Position numbers and translations under genes: made by a program. Shown piece by piece: positions 1 through 9,445 of a DNA stretch of 64,000 nt. The stretch's first letter is position 1; the number at the start of each line of letters is the position of its first letter. The notes under the pieces were generated by a model, which did no database searches, had not been told where the DNA came from, and worked only from the letters and a program-made list of their open reading frames with translations. This DNA comes from Candidatus Hepatobacter penaei (GTDB taxonomy: Bacteria; Pseudomonadota; Alphaproteobacteria; Holosporales; Hepatobacteraceae), in assembly GCF_000742475.1 (NCBI RefSeq), contig NZ_JQAJ01000002.1, positions 27,792-91,791 on the forward strand, written 5' to 3'.

Positions 1-323
1 CTTGAGGCATGGCGTGAACACCACAACACATGGCAACCCAAAAAGATAAAAAAATAAGCACTTGACCCACAATCTCTCCCTCAACAACAAAAAAAATATT
101 TCTTAACACCTTTTTATAACAAAATTTACTATTTTTATAGAAAAAAATGATTTCTTTGTCTAAAAATTATCTATCAAAACAACACGCAGGGGATCACTTG
201 ATGCCCTTCACCACAGGCCTTTTTCTTACAATAAAGGGCACCGTGTGCCATCAAAAACAGTTCTTATAATGGTTAACTCATGCTATGAATCAATGAATTA
301 GCACAAACACTGGATGAGTGATA
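1..323. other. AT-rich leader region with no gene seen
   Basis: No convincing reading frame is present before the GNAT gene. The stretch is AT-rich, with long A and T runs around 85-170, and probably holds the promoter of the gene that follows. I could not fix a -35/-10 pair with confidence. Confidence 0.4.
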
Positions 324-1170
324 ATGAAAAAACTTTCCCTGCACATCAACGCGCTTTTGTTTTTGACGATACTACCCCTGATGCCTTGGGGGCTGGTAGC
401 CCACGGCGATGACATCTTTGATGGGCAAGGGCAGATCACAAAACTGGTCCACCGCTATGATGACGACGCGTTGAATGACCGTGAGAAACGCAACGGTTTT
501 CGACGCAAGGCTTATCAGGAGACAGGCCGCCTTTGGCTTGTGCCCATCACCCCCTGGCCATCATGACGGGCTTTTGACGTGTTTTTCTGATGACCAGACA
601 ATGCGCTTTTATCAAGATGGCACCCCTTGGGAGGCAGACTACCTAACAAAACGCATGGCAAACTGGGTCAATCGCTGGGATCGAAGCCCTTTCAGCTGGT
701 GGACACTGTTGTTGAAGAAAAAAGAGCAAGATGGGTCAGAGTTAGGTAATGCCCAGCCATCAGAAAGCGTGCCCATACAACAAGATATGTGTATTATTGG
801 CGCTATCGGCAGCTTTTTTACACGTGGAAACCCTGAAGCAAAAAACCCAGCCCTTAAGGAACCCTTTGTGGAATTGGCCTATCTCCTTCATCATGATTAT
901 CATCAGCAAAAGTATATGAGCGAGGCCCTCAATGTGATTTTGCGCCATATCGCACATGAAGCTTCACAAATGGACCCCGCATGTGCCCTGATGGGCGCCC
1001 CGGTTCGCCCAGATAATAAGGCGTCTATCCGGCTCTTGAAGAAAGTTGGTTTTCATGAGGAAGCCGAGCCATGTGCTTCAGATGACGTCGCGGAAGAGGG
1101 GCAAAATGAGCCGCCTGAGGCCGCACTTCGGGTGCATTTTCGCAAAACATGTGAACCCAAAGCCTGGTAA
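324..1170 (+). pseudogene. Exported GNAT acetyltransferase, frameshifted at a C5 run
   Basis: The first reading frame starts at ATG 324 (a GTG at 318 is also possible). It begins MKKLSLHINALLFL, a signal peptide probably cleaved after VAHG, and reaches ETGRLWLVPITP, the classic first strand of RimJ/RimL-type GNAT N-acetyltransferases, before stopping at 564-566. The rest of the GNAT fold continues in the next frame: TMRFYQDG, then HHDYHQQKYMSEAL in the acetyl-CoA-binding region, then RPDNKASIRLLKKVGF. Removing one C from the C5 run at 550-554 joins the halves as ITPGHHDGLL and gives about 281 residues. A signal peptide on this normally cytoplasmic family is unusual. The gene may be a recent pseudogene, a slippage site or an assembly error. 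Substrate unknown. Confidence 0.75.
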
Positions 1171-1739
1171 GGGCCCCACCTTCTTTGTTTGTGCCCACGC
1201 AGTTGCATGTGCCCTGCCCTCCACCTTATGGCTCCCCTTACAGGTTGGGAGGCCGTCTTCATAGGCACGTTGTATGCGTGGTGACACAATGGGCCCTGTG
1301 CCGACAAACTATCGAGATCCAGAATATTAAGAAAAGACTTTCTCTCCTTTTATTGCCAATATTCACCTAATATACATCTTCACAGGGTCGAGACATGGCG
1401 CTTGAGGATAACAAAATCCGGCAGAGGGGGGCTGCGCGTTTTTTCTTAAGTGCTACTGGTTTTTGACAGCACATGTGGCTGCCCCATGATAGAGGTGCCT
1501 TTACTTTGTGCACAGAAAGTCGTTGCACGTGCACGCGTAGTATGTCTGTATGTGTGTACCTGGTGCGTATAGACGCATGTTGACCTCATCATGAAAATAA
1601 GTCATTTTTTGACAATTTTTGTCACGATTTAGATTGTTATTTTATTTGCTTATTATACACTTAGGACGATTCTCTTTTGTTTTGTCCTTTTTTGTGAGAA
1701 AAGAGAAACACTTTTAATGTAATTTCGGGACGATAGCTT
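1171..1739. other. Intergenic region, 569 bp, no gene seen
   Basis: Short frames here have no recognisable protein features and overlap each other on both strands, so I do not call a gene. The last 150 bp are AT-rich and contain TTGACA at 1609-1614, a plausible -35 box for the downstream outer-membrane protein. No clear -10 box lies at the usual 16-18 bp spacing. Confidence 0.4.
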
Positions 1740-2447
1740 GTGAAACACGTTCAACGCAATACCGTATATGGTTTTTTAGGTCTTTTGATGTCTTCTGCCT
1801 CCCTGTGGGGTGCTGATGCCACACCCTCTTCAGGTGTTTATGTAGGTGGTGGCGCAGGGTTTGCCATGGGCAGCGGTAAGCACGTGGTCGAAACAAAAAG
1901 CACGTCACCTTTGGGAACACAACATACCCAGCCTTTTGACAAAAAAATGGGTAAAGGCGCTTTAGGCACATTATTTGTGGGCTATCAGGGCATGATTGCT
2001 GAGACAGATCTTTTTTGGGCGGCCGAGCTTTACGGTATGTTTGCCCCTATTTCAGGAAAAGCGACCTACAGCGAAAACAACACAGAGGTATCCTCTGAAG
2101 CCAAAAAGTCGTTTGCCGGTGGGCTGGCCCTTCGTGGTGGCCACAAGTTTGATGAATGGTATCCTTACATCAAGCTGGCTTTGGACATGAACCGCATCGC
2201 CTACAATTATAAAGACGTTGACAACAATGCACGCACCACCTATACGAAAAAGCAATCTGGTTGGCTCCCAATGGCTTCTGTAGGTGTGGGCACAGAATGG
2301 GATGTGGGCGTTGTGAGATTGCGCGCTGAGTATGCTTATGCCATGGCCGTTGGCAAAGCCTCTAAAAAAATAGGAGACAACGTCACGCTGTCCATGAAAT
2401 CATACAAAGAGCATCGCCTGGTGGCAGGTGTGGCCTACGCTTTCTAA
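1740..2447 (+). CDS. Outer-membrane beta-barrel protein
   Basis: This 235-residue protein has a signal peptide (MKHVQRNTVYGFLGLLMSSA, then SLWGADA). The mature part is built of alternating Gly/aromatic strands typical of 8-stranded OmpA/OmpX or surface-antigen barrels: YVGGGAGFAMG near the start, then GTLFVGYQG, AAELYGMF and LRGGHKF. It ends in the beta-signal VAGVAYAF with a terminal Phe, as expected for recognition by the BamA machinery. The start is GTG 1740, since no in-frame ATG fits the signal peptide. It lies 39 bp upstream of another secreted protein and may share its transcript. Function beyond an outer-membrane location is not visible. Confidence 0.7.
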   Translation: MKHVQRNTVYGFLGLLMSSASLWGADATPSSGVYVGGGAGFAMGSGKHVVETKSTSPLGTQHTQPFDKKMGKGALGTLFVGYQGMIAETDLFWAAELYGMFAPISGKATYSENNTEVSSEAKKSFAGGLALRGGHKFDEWYPYIKLALDMNRIAYNYKDVDNNARTTYTKKQSGWLPMASVGVGTEWDVGVVRLRAEYAYAMAVGKASKKIGDNVTLSMKSYKEHRLVAGVAYAF

Positions 2448-2486
2448 TAAACCACAACTCAACGCTTACTATTTTGGATTACTTTT

Positions 2487-3842
2487 ATGAAAAAATTATC
2501 ACTTTCTCTTTGTTTGCTTCTTTCCGTCGGAACCTCTTCCCTATGGGGTGTTGGGTATCAGGGCCCAAGCTTTTTTCAGTATCGACATGCAGAGGAGCTG
2601 CAAAATCGCCCGCTTGCTGCCATGGATATCCAGCATGAACTGGATACGGCATGTGCCAGGTTTGATGCCAATACACCACCCCACGCTTATGACAATATAC
2701 CCAGCACAGACATCAACCACCTGAACACCTTTCAGGCTGCTTCTCATTTGGCAAGCCTTTTTGAAGCCCACGTTCTAAGGGATGATGATCTGCGCACACT
2801 CGCAAGAACAGAGAAAGATCTGGTTGAGAGTTTTCTCAGCCCCCACATTTTTGAGGATGGTGGCTTTTCTCAGCAAGACTTCTTTTCTATGCTTTTAGAC
2901 ACCAGTACTGTTATTCGCATGACATTCTTGCAAAAACTTTCAATGGCTATGCACAATGGACATCGTAGACTTTTTTGGAGTCAATATTACAGTAATGAAG
3001 AAAAAAGATGCCGTGATGCCTTGCGCCATTTAAGTGGAATATTTGATGATTGGGGTCCAGCCCTTCAAAACATGCGTGAGGTTTTTTTAGACGGCGCCAC
3101 GATCCCTCACACCATGCGTATGGAGCTTGTTCAAGCAGGTGTTCTCAATGTTCCAGCACAGCTTCCTCAACCTTATGGCAGGTTTCCTAACAGCATTCTT
3201 GACGCTCTTCAGGTCTATGCAGACATGGCAGCACTTGCACCTCAAGGTCATGCGTGGTCTCAAGACGTGCAAGCATGGTTAGCTCAGGTAGATGCGTTAA
3301 GGCAACGTGTTAATCAAAACAACTTAAACGATTTTGACCCTGCTCATTTAGCCAACCTGGAAGAGCACCTTCCCACCCTACTCAATAGTGTGGTGCTTGA
3401 TCAACGCCTTCTCCATGGGGAAGATGATCAGACCCAAGCACAGTACAGAACTATTTATCAATTGCTTCAGTATCAGGCCAACATGCCGTCTTATGAGGAG
3501 GCCAAAGCAGAGCTGCGCGCCGTAGCAGAAGATATGGACACAAACCAGAACCCCATACATACTTTGCAGCACCATCCTTTTGGCCAAACGTGGACAGAGC
3601 TTGTCGATAATCGCATCGCTTTTACTGAAAACAATGAGACTGAGGATCGACAGAACCTGGCGCTTGAAAAATTGTTGCCCATCGCTGTGTACTGCGCCAA
3701 GAACCTTCACCAAGGTGATAATGGTATGGAGAACCTGATTCATTTGCTCGACCCAGCCAACCCCTCACCCTCTGCTGTGATTAATCCTGTGTATGCATTT
3801 ATTGCAGAACATGTAAGAGGCCATAGGGAAAACAATCCATAA
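2487..3842 (+). CDS. Secreted protein of unknown function, 451 aa
   Basis: The protein opens with a good signal peptide (MKKLSLSLCLLLSVGTSSL, cleavage probable near WGVG) whose first six residues match those of the exported GNAT at 324. The mature part is largely alpha-helical by composition, rich in Leu, His, Gln and Asp, with no transmembrane segment, lipobox or motif I recognise. It follows the outer-membrane barrel gene by 39 bp and is closed by a strong terminator at 3895-3920, so the two probably form one unit. It could be a periplasmic factor or an exported effector; I do not assign a function. Confidence 0.6.
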   Translation: MKKLSLSLCLLLSVGTSSLWGVGYQGPSFFQYRHAEELQNRPLAAMDIQHELDTACARFDANTPPHAYDNIPSTDINHLNTFQAASHLASLFEAHVLRDDDLRTLARTEKDLVESFLSPHIFEDGGFSQQDFFSMLLDTSTVIRMTFLQKLSMAMHNGHRRLFWSQYYSNEEKRCRDALRHLSGIFDDWGPALQNMREVFLDGATIPHTMRMELVQAGVLNVPAQLPQPYGRFPNSILDALQVYADMAALAPQGHAWSQDVQAWLAQVDALRQRVNQNNLNDFDPAHLANLEEHLPTLLNSVVLDQRLLHGEDDQTQAQYRTIYQLLQYQANMPSYEEAKAELRAVAEDMDTNQNPIHTLQHHPFGQTWTELVDNRIAFTENNETEDRQNLALEKLLPIAVYCAKNLHQGDNGMENLIHLLDPANPSPSAVINPVYAFIAEHVRGHRENNP

Positions 3843-3894
3843 TCGCAAAACAGCTATGGTTGTGCGTTGAGGAAACGCAAAGCACATCCTTTAA

Positions 3895-3920
3895 GGGGCA
3901 GGTTATCCTGCCCTTTTTTT
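3895..3920 (+). terminator. Rho-independent terminator
   Basis: A GGGCAGG stem pairs with CCTGCCC around a TTAT loop and is followed at once by seven T residues. It sits 53 bp after the secreted protein gene and between convergent genes. Confidence 0.85.
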
Positions 3921-3994
3921 ATGGGCTATGTTCTCTTTCTTGACCCCTTAAGGCATACTTTGAATCTGCTTTTGAACCCTCATAATCTGTGTGC

Positions 3995-5173
3995 TCAAAC
4001 ACGACCCTTTGGAAACGATCCCCTGCCTTTTCCGTTTTTTCTCCCACGCTTTTTCGCGGCAGGCCGCTTTATGTGAGGTGCGGGTTGAGAGATAGGCTGA
4101 GAAACCGTTTGTGGCAACGCTGGGGATGTTTTTGGATCAAGCGTGCGCCCAAGGCCCAGGCACAACCCATAGGTCATGACCCCTGTGATCAGGGCGCCCA
4201 AGGGCCAGCCCAAAAACCACAGCTCCCCCCCAGCGCTTAACACAAGCAAGGCCACCAGCCACCCCAGGAAGGGGGCTGAACGAGAAGCATAAGGCCAAAG
4301 CCGGGCCAATGACAACCACACAATCCCCACGATCATAACCACCATGAAGGCCCCGCCTTCCAACCACAATTGCAACAGGCGATGGTGTGGGTGATCAAAA
4401 GGCATCAGCACACATGTACGGCTGAGCAAAGGGCCCTTCAACCAGCCATATCCCCACCACACCTGCGGATCGATGGCCACAAGCAATTCTTGCCCATGAA
4501 GCAGCCGCGCTTTCAGGGCCTTCAAAGCTTTGCCTGCATAGACAAAGGACAATACATGGTGGCCCAACCGAATCCATAATGGCAAAAGACCCAGCCCCAA
4601 CCCCCACAACACACCCACCGCCACCATCATGAAGCGGGGCCACCAAAGCGCCAGAGCCCACACCGCCATGCCGGCCCCAAGGGCGATCAGCCCCAACGCA
4701 AACGGGGTGTAAGCACACACAGCAAGAAGAAAGCAGGCCACACACACGCCCCCCATGGCCTGAATCCTTGAGGCACAAACCACAAACACGCCCAAAATCA
4801 TCCATGAAAGCAGCACATGCTTTGTGTGCAGGTGCCAAAAAAAAGCCTTCGACCCTGAGACACCAGGTGGGCATAAAAACAGCGTGTTTGTTCCCAGCCC
4901 ATACCCTAGCACCATGAAGGCCGAGGCCAACACCACCATGTCTAACACAAGGCTTTGCGCCCGCGCCAACCATGAAGCCGCTAACCACGCGCCGCCAAGG
5001 GTCACCACAAACAATGCAAAACTGAGCCAATAGCCATCCAGGCTCACCCCATAAAAACTGAGCCCGAGACCAACAAAAAAACTCCACACCCACACACGTT
5101 GAAGACGGGTAAGCGGCGCTAACCAAAGCATGCCTAAGGTGACGACAAAAAGGAGGCTTTCACTCAAAGCCAT
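3995..5173 (-). CDS. O-antigen ligase-like polytopic membrane protein
   Basis: A 392-residue protein made mostly of hydrophobic helices (about ten), with a strongly basic tail (PAAKKRGRKNGKGRGS). Near two thirds of its length the segment FDHPHHRLLQLWLEGG resembles the periplasmic His-containing loop of WaaL/Wzy family enzymes (typically HNxxLQxWxExG), preceded by GYGWLKGP. WaaL joins O-antigen to lipid A-core at the periplasmic face; Wzy polymerises O units. No other glycan genes flank it, so the substrate cannot be read from context. ATG 5173 has an AAGGAT-type ribosome site. It is divergent from ffh. The family call is moderately sure, the exact reaction is not. Confidence 0.6.
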   Translation of the reverse strand: MALSESLLFVVTLGMLWLAPLTRLQRVWVWSFFVGLGLSFYGVSLDGYWLSFALFVVTLGGAWLAASWLARAQSLVLDMVVLASAFMVLGYGLGTNTLFLCPPGVSGSKAFFWHLHTKHVLLSWMILGVFVVCASRIQAMGGVCVACFLLAVCAYTPFALGLIALGAGMAVWALALWWPRFMMVAVGVLWGLGLGLLPLWIRLGHHVLSFVYAGKALKALKARLLHGQELLVAIDPQVWWGYGWLKGPLLSRTCVLMPFDHPHHRLLQLWLEGGAFMVVMIVGIVWLSLARLWPYASRSAPFLGWLVALLVLSAGGELWFLGWPLGALITGVMTYGLCLGLGRTLDPKTSPALPQTVSQPISQPAPHIKRPAAKKRGRKNGKGRGSFPKGRV

Positions 5174-5364
5174 AACGTTGTGCCATCCTTGCCAGGTAAA
5201 GAACTTCTTGCACGCAACATGTGGTTGGGCCCCGGTTTGCCCCCTAACCCGTGAGCCGTATGCATCGCCATATCATTTTTAGGGGTGCTTTTCTGATTCT
5301 CTTTGATGTACACCAAAGACACAAAAGAATAAAGTGTTGCTTAAGGAAGTCTATTCATCGTCCC

Positions 5365-6738
5365 ATGTTTCAAGATCTTAAAAAACGTCTTTCAGATATT
5401 TTAGGTGGTCTCAGCCAGCGGGGTGTGCTGCGTGAAGCTGATATTGACAAGGCTTTGCGAGAAATACGCATTGCCCTGCTTGAAGCCGATGTATCTTTGC
5501 CCATCATTCAGCAGCTGTTGAGCAATATCCGCCCCGAAGCGTTGGGGCAAGAGGTGGCCAAAAGCCTCACACCCGGTCAGGTGATGATCAAAATTGTGCA
5601 CGACCATTTGGTGAAACTTCTCTCTCATCAAGACGGCGCTTCACTCAATATGGCAGCCCTCCCACCGGTGGTGGTGTTGATGGTGGGGCTGCAAGGCAGC
5701 GGGAAAACCACCACAAGCGCTAAACTGGCCCAGTGGCTGACGGCCAAAGAAGGGAAAAAAGTGCTGCTCACCTCTGTGGATGTGTATCGCCCCGCCGCGC
5801 GCGAACAGCTGATCCAGCTGGGCCAACGTCACCACCTGGAAGTCGCAGCGTTTATGGACGACACAGCGCCGCGCACCATTGCACACAAGGCACAGCAAAA
5901 GGCCCAGTCAGAAGGCTATGATGTGCTGATTGTCGACACAGCCGGGCGGCTGCAGATTGATGAACCTTTGATGAACGAGTTGGTCGAGCTAAAAAACCTG
6001 CTCTCGCCCCAAGAAATCCTTTTTGTGGCGGATGCCATGATGGGGCAAGAATCGGCCCGGATCGCGGAAACCTTTCATAACCAACTGGCCATTACCGGCA
6101 GCATCCTCTCCCGCACGGATGGGGACGCTCGTGGTGGCGCCGCCCTTTCTATTGGCGCCATGACGGGTCAGCCCCTCAAATTTATTGGCATCGGCGAACA
6201 CATCGGCGATCTGGAGGTTTTTGACCCCAAGCGTCAGGTGGGGCGCATTTTAGGTCAAGGCGATATTGTAAGCTTTGTAGAAGAAGTGCAAAGCCATACC
6301 ACCCAAGAAGACATGGAAGATGTGGCGCGCAAAATGCAAACCGGCACTTTTTCTCTTCAAGACTTGGAAAAACAATTGTCGCAAATGCAGCGCGTGGGAA
6401 GCTTTGAAAAGCTGATGGGGTTTTTGCCTGGCATGGATCGCTTGAAACAAGCCATGCCCTCATCCGTCGATGATGAAACCGCCAAAAAAGAGTTGGCCCA
6501 CCAGCTGGCTGTCATTCGCGCCATGACGCCCCATGAAAAGAGGTATCCTAAGGTTTTGAACGCCTCACGCAAACGCCGCATTGCGCAAGGCAGTGGCCGC
6601 CAGGTGCCAGACGTCAATCGCCTGCTCAAACAGTTTGAACAGATGGAAAAAATGATGAAGCGCTTTAAAAAGCTGGGCAAGAAAGGCATGATGCGCCAAG
6701 GTCTTCAGGGCCTTTTGCCACCCGGCATGAAACCATGA
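5365..6738 (+). CDS. ffh: Signal recognition particle protein Ffh
   Basis: SRP54 GTPase that binds 4.5S RNA and signal sequences of nascent chains and docks on FtsY for co-translational membrane insertion. With ATG 5365 the protein is 457 residues, the usual length. The N domain starts MFQDLKKRLSDILGGL. The G domain has the P-loop GLQGSGKTTTSAKLA from about residue 108, DVYRPAAREQL and the G3 box DTAGRL. The C-terminal M domain is Met-rich and ends GMMRQGLQGLLPPGMK. Sequence upstream of 5365 in the same frame has no family similarity, which decides the start. Divergent from the O-antigen-ligase-like gene. Confidence 0.97.
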   Translation: MFQDLKKRLSDILGGLSQRGVLREADIDKALREIRIALLEADVSLPIIQQLLSNIRPEALGQEVAKSLTPGQVMIKIVHDHLVKLLSHQDGASLNMAALPPVVVLMVGLQGSGKTTTSAKLAQWLTAKEGKKVLLTSVDVYRPAAREQLIQLGQRHHLEVAAFMDDTAPRTIAHKAQQKAQSEGYDVLIVDTAGRLQIDEPLMNELVELKNLLSPQEILFVADAMMGQESARIAETFHNQLAITGSILSRTDGDARGGAALSIGAMTGQPLKFIGIGEHIGDLEVFDPKRQVGRILGQGDIVSFVEEVQSHTTQEDMEDVARKMQTGTFSLQDLEKQLSQMQRVGSFEKLMGFLPGMDRLKQAMPSSVDDETAKKELAHQLAVIRAMTPHEKRYPKVLNASRKRRIAQGSGRQVPDVNRLLKQFEQMEKMMKRFKKLGKKGMMRQGLQGLLPPGMKP

Positions 6739-6772
6739 CCTTTCAGGCAACGACACGAGCAACCTCTCTATT

Positions 6773-7462
6773 ATGAGATCCTCCCATGCACACCAAAGCG
6801 AGTCACCGCTCACCCCCCCCAAGGGTTATGCTTCTACCCGGACCCTCTTATTGCCATCAAGAGCGTATCACCATATGGCAGGGTGTGACGAAGTGGGACG
6901 CGGCCCCCTGGCTGGACCGGTGGTGGCAGCAGCTGTGGTGTTGACCCGCGCTTTTTATGATACGCCCCTGATCCATAGGCTGGTTGACTCCAAAAAGCTC
7001 TCTGAAAGAAAAAGAACAGCGGTGGCCCACGCTCTTCACCAAGCTTCTCACACAACCCCACCCCTTTTACATTATGCCATGCATCACATCTCTGCCCCAC
7101 ACATTGATCGCATCAATATTTTAAACGCCAGTTTGTTGGCCATGGAACGTGCAGTGAAAGCTCTGCACCCTGCCCCCCCTCTTATCTTTGTGGATGGCAA
7201 GCACACCTTGCCTCACACGCCATCCCTGGCCCTTACCCGCGGCGATGCTTGTCATGTGGCGATTGCGGCTGCCAGTATCATCGCAAAAGTGGCGCGCGAT
7301 GCATGGATGGCACACCTTGATGCATGCTATCCTGGCTATGGTTTTGCCAAACACAAAGGCTATGGCACACAGGCGCATCTTGAAGCGCTTAAGCATTTAG
7401 GTGCTTGCCCTGAACACAGACGCAGCTTTGCCCCCGTCTCGTTATATACACAACAGGCTTAA
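6773..7462 (+). CDS. rnhB: Ribonuclease HII
   Basis: Cleaves the RNA strand at ribonucleotides embedded in DNA. The active-site block AGCDEVGRGPLAGPVV carries the catalytic Asp-Glu pair; FVDGKHT and GDACHVAIAAASIIAKVARD supply the other acidic residues, and the protein ends with the family's Gly-Tyr-rich segment YPGYGFAKHKGYGT. The catalytic block begins about 35 residues in, a longer leader than usual. A C8 run at 6813-6820 lies in that leader, so the reading frame from ATG 6773 depends on its length. ATG 6875 directly before the GCDEVGRG block is an alternative start that would avoid the tract but leave almost no first strand. It follows ffh by 34 bp. Confidence 0.92.
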   Translation: MRSSHAHQSESPLTPPKGYASTRTLLLPSRAYHHMAGCDEVGRGPLAGPVVAAAVVLTRAFYDTPLIHRLVDSKKLSERKRTAVAHALHQASHTTPPLLHYAMHHISAPHIDRINILNASLLAMERAVKALHPAPPLIFVDGKHTLPHTPSLALTRGDACHVAIAAASIIAKVARDAWMAHLDACYPGYGFAKHKGYGTQAHLEALKHLGACPEHRRSFAPVSLYTQQA

Positions 7463-7526
7463 CCCACAACACACCAAGGCACTGACCTTGGGGTATAAAG
7501 CTCCACCTCAACCTCACACAGAAGGG

Positions 7527-8045
7527 TTATGACACGTTTTGCGGGCAAAAGATGATTTTTTCTGTATCAAACCCAAGACGCCTGGCTTCGGCTGTGAAGG
7601 TGTCTATCATCGACTGAGGCACAGACGGGGTGCGCGACAAAAACCACAGGTATGACTTGTCATAACTGGTGACAAAGGCATAGCGATACTCTTTATCAAG
7701 CCAGAATACAATATACGCACCATAGAACGGCCCAAAGAACGATACCTTCAGATAACCCACATCAGGACGCGAAACGAAATAGGCCTTCCCCCGCGCCACA
7801 CGCCAACGATTTTCTTTGGTGGAAAAACCATGGTTCTCCACACGAATGCGTCCCCCCTCTTCAAGGGTGTAGCGTGCCCATACACGGCTGAGCCCTCGCT
7901 CAAAACGATTATCGGTGCGGGCTATCTCATACCAAACGCCCATATAACGTTGCGCATCAAAAGGCTCAACAGGGGTGACCCCTTCCGGAATATTGGTGCA
8001 AGACTTTAACAAAAGCCCACACAGCAACAAAACCCAGCGTGACAT
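7527..8045 (-). CDS. blc: Bacterial lipocalin, outer-membrane lipoprotein
   Basis: Blc-type lipocalin, a small lipid-binding lipoprotein anchored in the outer membrane and linked in other bacteria to membrane repair. The start at ATG 8045 is chosen because a GGAGG lies 8 bp upstream. The signal sequence MSRWVLLLCGLLLKSC ends in a lipobox-like LKSC. Lipocalin motif 1 is YMGVWYEIARTDNRFERGL; the conserved Tyr/Trp-rich strands YLKVSFFGPFYGAYIV and YLWFLSRTP follow. Length (about 172) matches the family. It converges with rnhB; a weak inverted repeat CCAAGG/CCTTGG lies between them at 7474-7491. Confidence 0.9.
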   Translation of the reverse strand: MSRWVLLLCGLLLKSCTNIPEGVTPVEPFDAQRYMGVWYEIARTDNRFERGLSRVWARYTLEEGGRIRVENHGFSTKENRWRVARGKAYFVSRPDVGYLKVSFFGPFYGAYIVFWLDKEYRYAFVTSYDKSYLWFLSRTPSVPQSMIDTFTAEARRLGFDTEKIIFCPQNVS

Positions 8046-8207
8046 AACCATCGCCTCCACTCATCATGCTTATGATGTCATGATTGTATGGATAAAAGGC
8101 AACGTTTGGCAAAAAAAGTTAACTGCGTGACTCCCCCCCTTTTGTACACAAGGCCTAGCGCTATGACACAGCCTTATGGCGTAAACCGGCCCACGTGATC
8201 TTTGTCC

Positions 8208-8906
8208 TTAAAAATGAACCGACACGGATCGCAGCCACGGCACAGCCGCTTTAATCACATAGCTAAAGGTTACACGTCCTTGAGGGGCCAGGCGACGTTG
8301 AGGCACGGTGTAAACAAGGGACTGGCGCACCACCCATGTCCGCTGATCGTCGGCCCGTAGGGCATATTCATGATCTTTATCAGGGCCAAAAAGATCAATC
8401 TTTAAGGGAGATAGCTCTTGGGCATGATTCGCCAAATTATGGATGCAACCTTCCACATACCATAGCCCTGTTTTAGCGTGTTGGTGCACGCGAATATCTT
8501 CCACACGTAAGGTCTTTAAACTGGCAGCAGGCACAGATTGTCCACGCCCCCACAGCCAAGCAACATCCACCCCTTTCAAGGGTAAGAAGCGCTCCTGCAA
8601 CGTCACCAACAACACAGACGTCATCAGCGCTGTGGCCACCGTGATGGTCAAGCGACGCACAGATCGTTTCGGTGGTGCGGCAGAAGGCACGCGCCTGAGC
8701 TTTCTGGCAAACCCCTTAGCCGGTGCTTCAGCGCCCGCTGGCCCATCCACAGCCTGCACAAGATTGAGAATGGGCGTATCAAAAAGTTGAGACTTTTCTA
8801 CCACCCAAATAGACGCGCAAGAGGCACACTTAACAGGACGCGCCTGGCCCACATCCGCAGCCTCCACATAATAGCGCTTTTTACATTTCGGACACGCGAG
8901 AATCAC
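8208..8906 (-). CDS. MJ0042-type zinc-finger protein with DUF3426-like tail
   Basis: The N-terminus ILACPKCKKRYYVEA with a second CASC pair is the MJ0042 zinc finger (CxxC-CxxC). A Pro/Lys-rich linker follows, then one transmembrane helix (TITVATALMTSVLLVTL), then a periplasmic DUF3426-like domain with VEGCIHNLANHAQ and VSYVIKA-like strands. This architecture is common in Alphaproteobacteria, but the function is unknown. I choose GTG 8906 because AGGGAG lies 7 bp upstream; a TTG at 8924 is possible but lacks a ribosome site. It is followed in the same direction by the lipocalin gene, 162 bp further on. Confidence 0.8.
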   Translation of the reverse strand: MILACPKCKKRYYVEAADVGQARPVKCASCASIWVVEKSQLFDTPILNLVQAVDGPAGAEAPAKGFARKLRRVPSAAPPKRSVRRLTITVATALMTSVLLVTLQERFLPLKGVDVAWLWGRGQSVPAASLKTLRVEDIRVHQHAKTGLWYVEGCIHNLANHAQELSPLKIDLFGPDKDHEYALRADDQRTWVVRQSLVYTVPQRRLAPQGRVTFSYVIKAAVPWLRSVSVHF

Positions 8907-8989
8907 ACACTCGCTCCCTCGCAAGATTCAATGACGTTGATAAACAAAGAATCCTAACAAAACGTCAACAAAGCATCTAACCACACACC

Positions 8990-9445
8990 TTAAGCACCGG
9001 ACGGCGGCCATGTGGTGCATCGATCAAAAGTGTTATGCGCTGTCTCTTGCCAGACATCGGGCGTACAGCTTTGATCACGCAACGATTCCCAAAATGCCAA
9101 TGCAGAAGCGCGCTGATGCGCTTCAAAAATGTAACCACACTTTGCATAATCTTGGGGACGTGCAAGCTTAGCCTCCGCCACCACCAGCAAGCCATAGTGC
9201 GCTGGCACCTCATCAGCGCGGGTGGTTAACCAAAGGGGGTGCTCCTCAAAAAAAGCATCGCCCTCACACCCATGGGGAAAAAACGACCCCGATTGCTTGC
9301 TCCACAACATTTTGTCGAAAGATTGAAGCATCTCTTGGTGGGCAAAAAGAATGCCTAGCCGTTCCTTTTTACGCAAGGATTGCAATGCCAAAGCAAACAA
9401 AAAGTCTGCCCAAGGTCTGTGCAAAAGCGCGTACAATGAAATCAT
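8990..9445 (-). CDS. holC: DNA polymerase III chi subunit
   Basis: HolC links the clamp loader to single-strand-binding protein through HolD. The 151-residue protein shows the family pattern: an N-terminal strand MISLYALLHRPW, ERLGILFAHQEMLQSFDKML followed by W, then the diagnostic SFFPHG, HPLWLTT, and the final helix ASALAFWESLRD. HolC is short and diverged in Alphaproteobacteria, so the call rests on the LW...SFxPHG...WLT signature. It lies just upstream of the MJ0042-finger gene on the same strand. Confidence 0.8.
   Translation of the reverse strand: MISLYALLHRPWADFLFALALQSLRKKERLGILFAHQEMLQSFDKMLWSKQSGSFFPHGCEGDAFFEEHPLWLTTRADEVPAHYGLLVVAEAKLARPQDYAKCGYIFEAHQRASALAFWESLRDQSCTPDVWQETAHNTFDRCTTWPPSGA

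Noticed and set aside
4395-5126. Long minus-strand frame of 243 codons overlapping the O-antigen-ligase-like gene
   Set aside because: It is the shifted-frame shadow of a hydrophobic protein, Cys/Gly/Val-heavy with no ribosome site or motif.
7474-7491. Inverted repeat CCAAGG-CACTGA-CCTTGG between rnhB and blc
   Set aside because: Short stem with no T run in either direction; not called as a terminator.
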